A DNA stretch of 51,871 bases from Perkinsus chesapeaki. Lineage: Eukaryota; Perkinsozoa; Perkinsida; Perkinsidae. How positions within the stretch are numbered: the stretch's first letter is position 1; every line of letters starts with the position of its first letter. Below the pieces are notes generated by a model. The model searched no databases. It was not told the DNA's origin and saw only the letters and a list, made by a program, of their open reading frames with translations. The position numbers and the translations under genes are program-made. The stretch lies in the NCBI GenBank assembly GCA_013115145.1, contig JAAPAO010000215.1, forward strand, positions 1-51,871, written 5' to 3'. This document shows positions 21,900-33,569 of this stretch, one piece after another.

Positions 21900-22587
21900 T
21901 CAAACATATATAACGTATTCCCGCATTCCACGCGAGACGTTTTCTCGTATCTCCACGCGCTTCGGCTGTAGCAGCTTTTCATCGTCTTGCAGCCAGAGGT
22001 CCCAGGACTTCAGGGACTTGGGGACCATCAGAGTGTTCTTCGCCAAAGTCTCGATGTTGGATAAACTTTTCTTTTTCGATGATGACGATGAACTTTTCTT
22101 GGCCCTTACATGATCAGGCCGGCCTCCATGTCGTTGACACAATCCCTGTCTCCTCGCCGTTTTGTCGCATCCTTCAACCTGAACAGCAGCAACGATAAGC
22201 AAACCGTCGACGAGCATCAAAAGCACTAACTGAGCATCTCCGCCCACCGCCATGAGCTATACAAAGCCTACCAGAACGAGCGTGTCGTGTACAATTTGAT
22301 ACGCTGCAATAGACCACTGGCATAAACGAGGCTAAGGCCGCAGCAGCAGGATTGACAAAGAGACTAACGCAACGAGAAGGAGAAGGAGAAGAAGTTAAGT
22401 CGTCTAACGGATGAGTGAGATGTCTTATAGTGGCGTCTTCCCATCCTGGCGAAACTAGCGGTTCGATAACACGCACTAGCGGCATCCGATAACATGAGAT
22501 AATACTAAATGATATATCGTACAGGCAATATATTAGGTAATCGTTTATAGGGGCAGCAGCAACAACAACAACAGTATCAACACTCAT
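21900..22587 (-). CDS. Cys/His repeat protein (GxCxxHGG, WRKY19-like zinc finger type)
   Basis: Exon 2 is 22178-21900; exon 1 ends at 22231; the intron is 52 bp. Two consecutive repeats are seen: CSVSNCTRHARSGRLCIAHGG and EGCDKTARRQGLCQRHGG, each of the form C-x-x-x-x-C..G-x-C-x-x-HGG. Such repeats are common in oomycete and algal proteins annotated as WRKY19-like zinc fingers. A Ser/Lys-rich linker and a basic C-terminal tail follow. The start is ambiguous: ATG at 22323 gives 123 aa and begins just before the first repeat; ATG at 22587 gives 211 aa. Role unknown, possibly nucleic-acid or protein binding. Confidence 0.65.
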
Positions 22588-23738
22588 ATGGCAATATACT
22601 CCAATTCAGAGTGCACATCTGGATTCGTAAAAGACTAGTCAACTGCCTTTATAATGACGCCAAGCGACGTGGTAAATTACCACACGGTATTACCACTGGC
22701 AATATAAAGGAAACACAACTAGCTTTGTCGCCATCCTCCACTAGAATGAAAACTGCTTAGTTTTACAAGAATCACGATACAACATGCAGGCAGGAAGTCA
22801 TACACAGGAATTGTGGCTCCTCGGCAATTGTTGAAAATAGCAACCCATACCAGGACTGCAACTAGTATAGTGCGAAACAAGATATGAATCCGCCTGTCGA
22901 ATGGTGCTACTGTTAGCGATTAGATACTAAGGAAAGACTAAGATAAGCAACAGCATACACTACTATGGCCATATGATGGTCGGTAATAGTATCAAATAGA
23001 AATATAATGAGAGATGTAAGATCCTCGGTGAGAATGGTGATTACGAAACAGGATATGACGCAAAGATGATTATGATGATGAACGAGGGATCGTTGTATAA
23101 TGGTAGGAATCAACGACGACAGGCGTGACACGACGACGAATCACATAGTATTTCGGCGATAAAATCCCCGTTCGTATTCCTCCAGTGTCATCTCATCCAC
23201 CTGAAAATCATACCGCTCTCTCATTTACGTCACGAAATTTTTAGCTTATTACCCTCATAACATCTTTACTAACTTTAGGATAATTATAGGTCTTATTGAT
23301 AACAGTGCTATCATTCTTCCATAACTTGTTTTGTACAGGTGTGGCCCATGTACCAGGGCTGGGATATCTAACCAAAGGCTGCCTTGCCGAGCCGGCCTCA
23401 TCCGCTCACTCTGTGCAGTTGCTGCCCGGTGTAGCTGTAGTCGCTGTTCGACTTGAAGTACCCGTTATATTACCACCGCACGAGTAGTTGGCAGCTAGCC
23501 AGGGGTGGGTCTTCGACAGGGGTATACGTATCTTATTGGAGAGACAGACTTGGTCAGAGGTGAAAAATAATAACACAATGGAGACAAAAAGGCATCTTAA
23601 TGGAGATCGAACAACCCAAACTTTAATGAATGTATTTACGTTTTAAGTATAATAAGAACAATATAAGTTTTATTCGACGATGCTGATTAGGAATGTAGAC
23701 TATAACAACTAAGTAGTCGCCTACAGTCAAGAGTGACA
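22588..23738. other. Intergenic; one exon-like fragment at about 23340-23490 (+)
   Basis: Mostly empty. After a good acceptor (TTTTGTACAG) at 23338, a plus-strand frame of about 50 residues (GVAHVPGLGYLTKGCLAEPA..., ending LPPHE then stop) looks coding-like in composition but has no upstream exon I can find. It may be a gene remnant. Confidence 0.3.
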
Positions 23739-24664
23739 TCATTTGTGTCCTTCATAAGGACCCCATCTACGTCTATTCGAATACCTACTCCCCATTATTA
23801 CTACCTTGGCCTCCTCAAAATCCCTTTTACTAACTCCAGCGCATACCAGTCTACCGTGCCGATAGACATGTTGGCCTGCTAACCTTCGCTGATCGGCCAG
23901 TTTACTCATCGATCGTAATATCTCCTTAGTTTCACGTACCCCATATGACCGGCCCTACAACGACACCAAATCATGTCACCCGCTGGGCCCGGAGTACTAC
24001 CTCCTTGTGGCAATTTCGTGGCGCGCAGTCGAGAGACCTGTTTGTCATACTGCGCTCTGAGTTTATGATCGATGACCGAGATGTCTAAGCGCCACTAGTG
24101 CCGAGTATTATTTCCTATCTAGCTACCTTGAGCAAGCCACGGTCAGAGATTCTAGGTACGAACGTGCGTGACGGAGCAGCTCGGCCATCAACTGGGAAAT
24201 CACCGTACGGTCCATCACCAGCGGCAGCCCCTTTATGCCCATCAAACGTTACCTACAAGAGTTCTCCAGATACCCCTATACACGTCTTAATAATATTACG
24301 CTCCGTACGACCTGAGGTGCTTTCTTTCTATTATCGGCTCGAAGGCTTGGACGCCGGCTCTGTGTGGGCGCCAATGTCGGGCGATAAGCGCTGGGAGAGC
24401 CATACACGGTATTCCGGCCGCCGCATATTAGATTAGAAAACCAGCGTGTGAACCGAGACCTGGTCTCGGGGACCTTCTTATCGTCGATAACGTCGATATT
24501 ATAGTCTAATACGACACTTGGTGGGTGGTCAGCTGGTGCTACTACTAGCCTTTCTGAGACATTATCAACTGAGCAATGGGGAGCGCTATGCCTAATAGAG
24601 ATAAAGTATAAATGTGTATATATCAATGCAATCACCTGTGCGAACTCCTCCAAGCTAACGGCAT
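23739..24664 (-). CDS. Basic protein of unknown function, about 244 aa, 5 exons
   Basis: Exons (minus): 24664-24636, 24591-24312, 24252-24127, 24084-24001, 23954-23739; introns 42-59 bp and frame preserved to give 735 nt. The C-terminal exon is the most protein-like (REIL-type helices, then GQHVYRHGRLVCAGVSKRDF and SRYSNRRRWGPYEGHK) and is rich in Arg/Lys, which suggests RNA or ribosome binding, though I cannot assign a family. The N-terminus is uncertain: coding-like sequence continues upstream to about 24898 and the first exon given here is only 29 nt. Confidence 0.5.
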
Positions 24665-24911
24665 TATAAGGCAACTGTAGAAAGTAAAGTGTTACAATAC
24701 TTGAGACAACATCTTGCTAATCTTGCATCTCCTCAACGATTTCTGCGCAAGATTATCGGCGACCGCCTCGAGCCCCGATTTCCACTGTACATTAACTGCA
24801 CTGTTATTTTTGAACGTTTCTAAACGTAGATCCGTGCAATAGCTCTCGCAGCATTCAGTATAGCAGCAAAGTACGATTTGTTTTTCAGTTCTTATCAAGC
24901 CTCTTGGTTTA

Positions 24912-25583
24912 ATGCAAGCTTCTTCTTCTCCTACTGGTGGTGGTTATCCGGCCCCTATGGCTCAGCCATTCTTCGATCATCAGTCTGTAATGGTAACATG
25001 CCCTAATTGCAAAACACAGGGCCCTACTAGAGTCTGGCATAGGATAAATGTTGGTAAGGGGGACTCGGGATAGAATAATAATCGATAATTACTAAACTAT
25101 CCTCACTGCTCCCCACAACACAATTTCCATGCAGTCTGCTCCAGCCGTTGTGTGAGCGTGCTAAGTAGACAGATCCACCAGAAATAGCTATGAGCTCATC
25201 TTTATATGAACAGCTACGCTCGTACTGGGGCCCTTTGGAGAAGTCGGCTTTTGTTTGACGGTGTGGGATATTTACATAGAACCTTACTCTCTTGATCTCA
25301 TTCGCCGAACCTATTACAGTTTGCCCTTTGCTCAGGTTCACTAGTGGCCATGGTAGTCATAGCTGTGGTATTCTTCCCTCTTTTCTGGCTACCTCTGGTC
25401 TGCCAAAGCTGCCAGTCAGCGGAGCACCATTGCTCAACGTGCAATTACAAAGTTGGGCAGAAATGCTTCCTACTAGATGACAGCCAGGATCATCCTGCCT
25501 ATGTCCAGCCCTCTACGTACACATATGGAACCACTCCTTCTCCTCCTCCCCCTCAAGTCCCTTCACACACGGCGAAGGAGTAA
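24912..25583 (+). CDS. LITAF-domain protein 1, 129 aa
   Basis: Exons 24912-25053 and 25336-25583; intron 282 bp, phase 1. LITAF/SIMPLE domain: first zinc knuckle CPNC with TQGPTRVWH, then a hydrophobic in-plane helix (VAMVVIAVVFFPLFWLPLV), then CQSC...HHCSTC and KVGQK. The domain binds one zinc ion through the two separated Cys pairs and anchors the protein to endosomal or lysosomal membranes in animals. A Pro-rich tail (about 35 residues) follows. First of seven tandem copies. Confidence 0.9.
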
Positions 25584-25773
25584 TATCATTGAACCTGCTG
25601 TCAATACACAACCAATAGATTGGCGTTATCAATACTCTTCTCCGGACTAGGGGGGCATGCTTTGGAGACATCCAGGAGATCATTCTCTCAGTAGTAGCCA
25701 TGCATTTACCATTGGCCATCAACACGTACTGACGGAAACAGCTAAGCCTGTTAGCTCATTCGTTCCTACTTAC

Positions 25774-26418
25774 ATGCAACCAGTCATTGGTGGGCTCCCA
25801 GCCCCGCCGGTGATGACGCCGCTCTTCTTCGGCGATGATCCTGTAGTGGTGGTGTGTCCCAACTGCGGTAATCAAGGGCCAACTCGAACTCGGCATACGA
25901 TAGGAATCGGTAAGGTAAACTTTTACATGATAACTGCCGATCGTTTGCATTATTTGACCTGTTCGCTCTAATTAAACGGGCCCGAGAAGAGTGGCTTCTG
26001 GATTCGTGCACTCGGTAGGGAGTGGGTGGTATGTGACTAGTGCCATCACCGTAGATGCAAAGATAAGGCTTCTTGGTCAGGTTCCTGGGCGTTTATGTTG
26101 CTTATAGCTGTTGTCTTCTGCCCTCTGTTTTGGTTACCTCTGGTATGCCATAGCTGCCAATCGATTGAGCATTGCTGTATGTCATGCAACTATAAGATGG
26201 GCGAGAAACCATTCTTCCTGGCCGACACACCTCAGCCTGCGAATGGCCGTCCGACAGTGATAAACATCAACGGGCCTCCCTCCAATGCACCTCCATATGC
26301 CCCTAATGCTTACCCTACTGCACCGCCGTATGCTTACGTTGATTCATCAAGTGCTTTTGCTCACGCACCCCCTGTTCAACCGGTCTGTGGCCTTTCTGTT
26401 TACCGGGGCCCTGATTAG
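25774..26418 (+). CDS. LITAF-domain protein 2, 157 aa
   Basis: Exons 25774-25909 and 26081-26418; intron 171 bp, phase 1 at the same place as in copy 1. Domain elements: CPNCGNQGPTRTRH, a hydrophobic stretch LLIAVVFCPLFWLPLV, CHSC and CCMSCNYKMGEK. The C-terminal tail of about 70 residues is rich in Pro, Ala and Tyr (PPYAPNAYPTAPPYAY), which in animal LITAF proteins would sit on the N-terminal side and recruit ESCRT or WW proteins. Closest to copy 1 in sequence. Confidence 0.9.
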
Positions 26419-26520
26419 TTGGACAAGTGGAATGGAACCCATGATGGCACCATTTTACGCTGTTAGGCGCTTAATGAGTAGAGTTAACAATATCAGGATG
26501 AAGCAGTTTGATCTGTTCAT

Positions 26521-27200
26521 ATGGCAGCATCACAGAATTACATGCCCCTCACTGGGAGTGTGGCGGAGGCGGCGGTAGCATCCTCCACTGCCCAGCCACC
26601 AGTACCGCTGGCTGTCTGCTACTTTGACCATACCCCCACGGTCATCCGATGCCCCTACTGTCATTATACTGGCCCTACACAAGTAGAGCATAAGGTTGGC
26701 TCTGGTAAGGGAATATCTTCCAGTCCCTGTGGTTGTGTATAATACTACTCACTCCACATTATTTGCGAATCATAATAATAAGTAACACAGTAGAAGCAAC
26801 TCATGGCTATTTATATTGACTTCTCAAACGATACAGTTTCCACCAGTTCCCTTTGAATGTATTTTAACCACGAGGACGGCACCAACGCTTGGTCTAATAA
26901 TGTTATCTATTACAAATTTCAATCTTACTATGTCTATGTAACGTACGACTTGCGTAACCGGCTTCATAGTAATATGCTCGTTTCTGATACATTTGACCTT
27001 TTAAAGTCACGTGAGGTGTTCTGAAACAAATTTCACTGCATGACGGTGCTTGCTCAGGTACTTGGCTCTGCGTCGCTATAATAGCTATGGTATTCTTCCC
27101 CTTGGCTTGGGTACCACTGTGCTGTAAAGACTGTCAACAAGCCGATCATACATGCCCAAACTGCAACCTTAAGGTTGGTCAGAAATTATTCATTACTTAA
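26521..27200 (+). CDS. LITAF-domain protein 3, 108 aa
   Basis: Exons 26521-26704 and 27058-27200; intron 353 bp, the longest of the array, phase 1 at the shared site. CPYCHYTGPTQVEH, hydrophobic CVAIIAMVFFPLAWVPL, CCKDCQQADHTCPNC and KVGQKLFIT at the extreme C-terminus. The N-terminal region of about 40 residues is Ala/Ser/Pro-rich. It starts only 102 bp after the stop of copy 2. Confidence 0.9.
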
Positions 27201-27302
27201 TAGCATCTAACCGTGTCACCATTAATTAGTTGTCATTCTCTGCTCTGTTGTGTTCTGCGCTGATGTGGCTATGATGTGAGTCAGCTCTAGTTCATTTGGC
27301 TC

Positions 27303-27660
27303 ATGTCCAGTGAGGAGTCCAAGCCCCTTAGTTCCGAGCCAGCAGCGCCGCCTCTCCTTCCCCCGGCCCCTATGGCCGGAGCTTACTTTGACCATGATCC
27401 TGCTACTATTACGTGTCCGTATTGCAGACATACTGGCCCCACCAAAGTCAACCACAACATCAGTCTTGGTGAGCAAGCTCCCTCGCAACTGTTCCACAGT
27501 TTTGGCGTTGTTAGGTACGTGGATTTGTGTTATCATTCTGGCCATCATATTCTTTCCTGTTGCATGGATTCCATGCTGCTGCAAAGCCTGCCAGCAGGCT
27601 GATCATAGATGCGTCAAATGCAACGTCAAAGTCGGCGAGAAAGTTTTCATAACACGATAG
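27303..27660 (+). CDS. LITAF-domain protein 4, 103 aa
   Basis: Exons 27303-27468 and 27515-27660; intron 46 bp, phase 1 at the shared site. CPYCRHTGPTKVNH, hydrophobic CVIILAIIFFPVAWIPC, CCKACQQADHRCVKC, ending KVGEKVFITR. N-terminal 35 residues are Pro/Ala-rich and acidic. Starts 102 bp after copy 3 and ends 112 bp before copy 5. Confidence 0.92.
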
Positions 27661-27772
27661 TTCGATGCCTTCAGCATGTTTTAGATAGGTTGCATTTGTT
27701 GACTGTTTCTATTTTGCGTTGGCCACACAGGGAGCGTGCTCCTAGCAGTTTCAGCGCAAGCCCTTCTGAATT

Positions 27773-28122
27773 ATGTCTGACGAGGAACAGAAAGCCTTCG
27801 TTGAGTCCCAGGCACCGATCGCCCCTGCTCCGATGGCCAACGTTTACTTCTCTGACGAGCCCATGCCGGTCACTTGCCCCTATTGTAAGGCCACCACTAC
27901 CACTATGGTCGAGCATAAGGTCAGCGCTGGTAGGTTCCTGGAGGGCCTCTGCCTCGTTGCTTAACTGGTTTGTCAGGTTCGTGGATTTGCGTGGCCATTC
28001 TTGTCCTGCTCTGCTTCCCCCTGGCATGGATACCTTGCTGCTGCGACTCCTGCCAGCAGGCTGATCATCGTTGTGGCAACTGTCACCAGAAGGTTGGTGA
28101 AAAGGTCTTCATCACCAGCTAG
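27773..28122 (+). CDS. LITAF-domain protein 5, 100 aa
   Basis: Exons 27773-27929 and 27977-28122; intron 47 bp, phase 1 at the shared site. CPYCKATTTTMVEH, hydrophobic CVAILVLLCFPLAWIPC, CCDSCQQADHRCGNC, KVGEKVFITS. Second exon is most like copy 4, indicating a recent local duplication of the pair. Confidence 0.92.
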
Positions 28123-28240
28123 GAGATCGATATCGACGGCAAACGTCGATATCTTCAAGTTGTACCCGAACATGTCTGTGTTGTTATTGTAACCGTAGCT
28201 TGGTTTTTAATTGCCATACAATTCATATCAGCTTCCTTTA

Positions 28241-28703
28241 ATGACAGCACCGGATTCTTACGGCACCGAGCAGCCACTGGCTCCCGTAGCCTCCGTCGAT
28301 CTTGGACACTCCCCTGACTATGTTGAATGTTCACGTTGTGGCCATAAGGGGCTTTCAATTGTAGAGCACCGCAGCTCTTGTGGTAAGCATCATCACATCT
28401 ATACAGTATAAAGGAATATGTGAGGATAGACTTTACGTACCTCTACTCGCTTCTGAACTGTTACGCCCCCACCGACTCCAACGGCCGTGCTCGATTGACC
28501 AGGCCGGGCTTGCTGTGAATCCCTCGAATGAGGCATCGCACTTATTTTCGTTATTAGGTACTTTCATTTGCTCCTGTCTGCTACTTATCCTATTCTGCCC
28601 GGTGTTTTGGGTACCATTCTTCTGCCATAGCTGCCAGGAGGCCGATCACGTTTGCGCATCTTGCGGTGAACAAGTCGGGAAGAAAGTGTTCATTACTGAG
28701 TGA
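28241..28703 (+). CDS. LITAF-domain protein 6, 95 aa
   Basis: Exons 28241-28382 and 28558-28703; intron 175 bp, phase 1 at the shared site. The first zinc pair is CSRC rather than CPxC (CSRCGHKGLSIVEH). Hydrophobic CSCLLLILFCPVFWVPF, CHSCQEADHVCASC, QVGKKVFITE. I chose the ATG at 28241; the frame is open further upstream but with no ATG. Confidence 0.88.
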
Positions 28704-28833
28704 TGATGGAGACAACAACTGCCTTCCTAAATCTTCAATGACTCATGTAGATGTTATGATGACGAACTTGTTGTGAATGGCATGGGTTTGAGTTTCGGGA
28801 TTAAGAAAAGTGAATACGTGCTCAGTTTCCACA

Positions 28834-29624
28834 ATGGATTCACATGATAATGAGCCGGCCTCAGTTAAGCAGTCTAAGGGAAGGTACCGCAGTAGACGGT
28901 CCAGAAAGCGTCAAGAAAGCCAGGGGACCGAGCAAGAGGAGGAGCCAGCCAACTCGGGCGACGAACTAGCCGTGGACGATGCCGTGCAGGGCGAGGCTCC
29001 TAGCCTTTGGCAAGCAGTAGCTGATGAACCGGAGACCGTCACAGTGGAACCAGGTGACCAGGGCAAGACCGTGACCGATGATGAAGTCGCTGACGATTCT
29101 GAGAAAGCAAAGTCGGACCCTGAAGAATCCAGGGAGCTGCGAGTGCACATTGAAGGGCTGGTGCCTCGAGACTTTCACGTCAAGAGCGAAGACGACGACG
29201 ACGATGAGGTTATTGAATTACACAGCGATGTTGTTGACCGAAAGGAGCCTGCTGGGGCGCCGACCGACCGAGAAGGTGAAGCTACGAAGCTTCTGGCCAC
29301 AGAGCATGCTATCTACGGTGCGTTTAAGGATGATATCTTCCCCCGGACAGAACCTGGTCACGAGCCCTTTGACCTCAAATGTCCGGTGTGCGGCCACTCG
29401 GGGTCGAGCGTTGTGACTCATGAACGTTCTTGTGGTGAGTCTTGGTGTGCTCGGGGAATAGAGAATTTAGTTATTCAGGTACGTACATTTGCATGGCCAT
29501 TTTGCTGGTGTTGTTCTTCCCACTGTGCTGGCTGCCTCTCTGCTGCGAGAGCTGCCAGGAGGCCACTCACCGGTGTGAGCACTGCGAGGCCTTCGTTGGT
29601 GAACAAGTGTTCATCACAAAGTAA
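28834..29624 (+). CDS. LITAF-domain protein 7 with long acidic N-terminus, 248 aa
   Basis: Exons 28834-29434 and 29479-29624; intron 44 bp, phase 1 at the shared site. About 185 residues precede the domain: a basic patch (RYRSRRSRKRQ) and then a strongly acidic, disordered-looking region with DDDDDEV. The domain has CPVCGHSGSSVVTH, hydrophobic MAILLVLFFPLCWLPL, CCESCQEATHRCEHC and VGEQVFITK. It is the only array member with a long N-terminal extension, which may recruit partners or carry sorting signals. Confidence 0.9.
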
Positions 29625-29742
29625 CCTTATTGTACCGCATGAGATCATGCTGAGCTTTTAAGCTGCTTGTCCTTTCATCGCGTCTTGTGTTGCTGACAGC
29701 CTGAGGCTCTTTTAAGTTGACTTATTATTAAATTAATATTCC

Positions 29743-32700
29743 ATGACATCTAAGGTGGAGCTCCCTAGTCTCCCCGGATACCAACCCCAGGTCGGTGGCA
29801 CTTTCTGTGCACGCTCCTCTCCCCTTTTGACGTTTTTTTTATAATGTTCGATCATTATCATTATGGTCAGGTTAAGAAGACGAGTTACCATCTCCATCAG
29901 ACTTGGGGGTTTAACAATGGTCAGTGTATAGAGAAGAGCTTATCGACACGAGAAAGACCGAAGCTTGTAGAGGTAAGGAGAACAACAACACGGGTATCAG
30001 AAAATTTACTCTGCTGCGATCGGCTATTTGCGTGTTGTAAAGAATCCTTGAAAAGGCGACACTAACAGTGTCTGTGAACGATGACCCGTTATAGAATTGA
30101 GCATTGCGTATCACTTTGTGCGTAGCTACTAGGAAAACGAAGACTACGAAGTGCTTCTCGTCTCAGGTCCCGAAGGCCCCAGAGGGATGGCGTGATGGCG
30201 ATACAATACCCAGGTCCACCACACGCGATGTCTTCGTCGCACCGAACGGTGCCACGGAGACCGAACAACTTCCAGCCTGGGATGCACTCGACCGTCATGT
30301 GTTGAGGTAAGGAAGACATATAGTCTTATTAAGATATAACAGGAGCATGCTCCTACTGTGTGACTCGGAACTGATACTTAATCCGGAGTCAGTGATTAAA
30401 GACATATCGTTGTTCACACCGTATACCGTTTCACGACGATTTAGGAAGGCTCGAATCCAGGCTTCACCTGTCGAAAGCTGAGCGTTCACCAAGCACTTGT
30501 TGTATTTTCGTAGATACTTTGGCTACTATAAGGAAGGCGTGGTGGAATCCAACCTAGAAAACTATCGGATCAGACCGTGCACTCTCTACTACTATCTCGG
30601 TAACCTGGCGACTATCCGTTGATCTTACCTATGTTATTTGTAGAGGATGACACTATGCATGTCAGCGAGCCGCGGGAAGATAATAGCGGTCTCAGTCAAG
30701 GGAAACTCCTCAAGCGTCACAGGTAGGCAGCAGCAGCGGACAGTGTGAAGACATGCCGGCTTTTCTCTTAGGATTCCTCGAGGTGACGGCAGCGGTTATA
30801 TAACTACTGCTGATATGGTGAGTCGTCCTGATAGTGTCTCTGTCTTACTCATTGTGTCTCAGAGAATCGGCGAGGGTATCAAAATATATGGTAGAGTTAT
30901 ACAGATAACAGCGGTTGACGGTTTTACCAGAAGTTACTACGAGAACGTAGGCAGGCGTTTGGTGGATATGTGCTTGGTATGGAGCGAACAGGTCTTGGCC
31001 ACGCCATTGGCTGATAATTTGGAAATACCAGAAGATACCTTCGCCCATACAAAGAAAGAGGCGAAAGTCGCAGGGGCAGCGATGGCACGTAAACCCGCAC
31101 AAGTTCGAATCCCAGCGTGGGCATATTCTGTTCTGATAGGCAATTATGAGAAGGTATATCGAGAAGTGATGCTCGGTGGTGGCCAGGCCAACGAGCGTAT
31201 GCAGCAATTCCTGGAGAAGGACAGAAAGGTAAACCAAACTGAGTGTAGACGAACTACCGTGGTCGATGCGCCGCAATCCTCAGGTCTGTCGCTTCTACGC
31301 TGTGATGGATGACCTTAGCACCGAGCAATACGAGAGAAGGCCTTTCACTATCTTTTACTTCCTCAGCGATGATACAATTGAGATTCGAGAACAGTAAGCT
31401 TATTGCTTCATATGCCTAGGCCTCCAACTGACCTCTAGATACCCCTTAAACTGCGGCCGAGATAACTTCCCAATATTCTTCAAGCGCGGCCGTGTGGCGA
31501 AAGGTTAGCCCTCGCCTAGTTCCGTGGCGTCCAATGCAGCTGTATGCAGATTCTATGCCTGTACTTGGCCCATCAGACCCTCTTCCCTCCCCTGGCTCCT
31601 ATTATAAGGCTGAAGACCTCTATGTCGGGCAAACCATCCGTTTGGTGAGTTCTGCCATGCTTCCCTTTATCTCCGGTTAGAAGGTCGCTTCAAGTTTGCG
31701 CCTTAAATTGTTTTGTGTGCTTCGCAAAATCAAACCTGCGCCAAATTTCGGCTCTGTTTGTTTGGTGCCAGACGGCTCGCACAATCTGTTTCCTCTCAGT
31801 TAAATAACGATCTCTTCATCTACGATGCGGATGCCTTCACAAGGGAGTACTTCAAGACCATTGGCAGTACGCTGGCCCGGAAGCCGTCTTCCTTCTTCCT
31901 CACTATTTGGTCTCAGTCGAGCTGGCTCCGAAGCGTGATGTTCGGTTACCAGAAAAGATAGTCCCCCGACCACCGACGCCACCGTACACTGGCTATGGCT
32001 CTTGGGATGACTCCATGGGATCGGTTTTAAACCTTGTCCCAAAGGTGCCGAAGAAGGACATGCAGAAGCTGATGCTCAATGAGGGTAGGTGCCTAACTGA
32101 TAGATACGTCTGCGGGATATCCTCGATCTCAGGGAAGATTCTGCGTTTTCTGGCTGTGTTCTCGAATCCGGAGCCAGAAGACGTCAACAGAAGGTCCGCA
32201 ATGTGGGCGAGCTCGCTGCGAAAAACTGAACCTCTTTAGGTTCGTGTTTAACTATCATCTATTTGACGATACTTTGTCCATACATGAGCCACCCCAAAGG
32301 AATCTGGGCATCGTCACCGGCAAGTTCCTGGAGAAGGGCGTCCATCTCAATGAAGCGACAGGTGAGCACCTTGCTGCCTCGACTAGTCCCCAGTTGCTCC
32401 CTCAGGTCGTCTCGTGAACCCCCTCGACCTGGTGCCTGGGAAGACTGTGGTTGTCTTCAATCACAGTTTCGTAATCACTGGCTGTGATCAGTAGGTCCTT
32501 ATTAAGTAATACCTCTGTTATCACCTTGTTTAGCTACACCTGTAAATACTTTGCAAAGACGTATCCGGACATAGAGATGAAGGCTGTAGACGAAGAGGGC
32601 ATGGATATCTCCAGCTCATTGGTGCCGGATGAAGAGTAAGCCTCAAGTCCATCTTGACACGTTTGATGCCTTATCAGGTCTGACCTTCGGGCGATCCTCG

Positions 32701-33569
32701 CGAAGCTCCGTGAAGCGTTGCTGCAGCAGTTCCCTCTAGTTCGGGATGTATTCCGTCGCTTCGATCGTGATCACAATGGAGTCCTAACTTGTAAGTCACC
32801 ACGGCCCGTTGTTTGCCTGTTACCTTTTTATCAGTGGCCGAGATCCGAGAAGTTCTATTCAAGTTCGGCTTCCAGCTCACCGAGGCCGACGCCCTCGCCA
32901 TTATGCGGGCGTTTGATACCAACAAGGACGGTCACATTTCGTAGGGCGAATCTACCAAATCGCCTCTCGACTATTTCGTCTGTATGGCTCAGGTACAATG
33001 AATTTTGTGATGCTATCCTCGAGCCGGACTATAAAGGATACGAAGGGGAGGCTCAGCCAAAGGCGCCATCGATTGTTAAGGAGGACAAGGGATACGCCGC
33101 TGCAGCAGCTTGTAGAGTAAGGAAGCTGACGCTTGGCGAGCTGGACGATTTCTGATTAGTCCTTGGAGGCTGCTGAGACCGCGAAGGTTCGACGCTCCGT
33201 TCGAGAGGTTGGCGATGTGTTCTATAAGCATCCGACGATGTCTCATAGGCTCATCAAGGAGCTCAGCAGTAAGACTCTATCGAGGGATCGCTTGGATAGG
33301 GTTCTATGCTCAGGGGTATCCAACAACCAGAGGACCGACACGAACCAGATCCGACTTGCTCTGTTGCGGCTAGGATTCCCGTTTGACCAGGACGATATTG
33401 ATCGATGTGTTTGGTAAGCGCTCGCTGGTCCCGATGCCTTAAGAGCGTGATTTTCAGTTTCGTGATGACCCCTGACAACAATGAGCATCTCGATCTTTGC
33501 CAAGTGAAGTTCGTGGACTTTGTCAAGGCTGTTGTAGCTTCTTATCACGATCTCAACGCACCAAGATAG
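29743..33569 (+). CDS. EFHC1-like axonemal protein: three DM10 domains plus EF-hands
   Basis: The start ATG at 29743 gives a Pro/Leu-rich opening (ELPSLPGYQPQ), which matches the PFLPGY start of EFHC1. Exon 1 is 29743-29790, exon 2 29871-29919; the joins from 29920 to about 30165 are unresolved. After that many small exons read through cleanly. DM10 domain 1 spans about 30170-30960 (YYYL..DDTMHVSEP), DM10-2 about 31282-31860 (CRFYAVMDD, FLSDDTIEIRE), DM10-3 about 32145-32560 (ILRFLAVFSNPEPED, FDDTLSIHEP, VVVFNHSFVITGCD). C-terminal EF-hands include FDRDHNGVLT and FDTNKDGHISYNEF, both with canonical Asp positions; a last degenerate pair ends at the stop 33567-33569. EFHC1/Rib72 proteins are microtubule inner proteins of flagellar doublets, so this species should make flagellated cells. 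Confidence 0.88.

Noticed and set aside
30845-31276. Minus-strand 143-residue frame
   Set aside because: Antisense of a large EFHC1-like exon.
31505-31520. 16-bp intron in the EFHC1-like gene (GTTAGCCCTCGCCTAG)
   Set aside because: It would keep the frame, but a 46-bp alternative ending at the AG near 31550 also does and fits the normal intron size.
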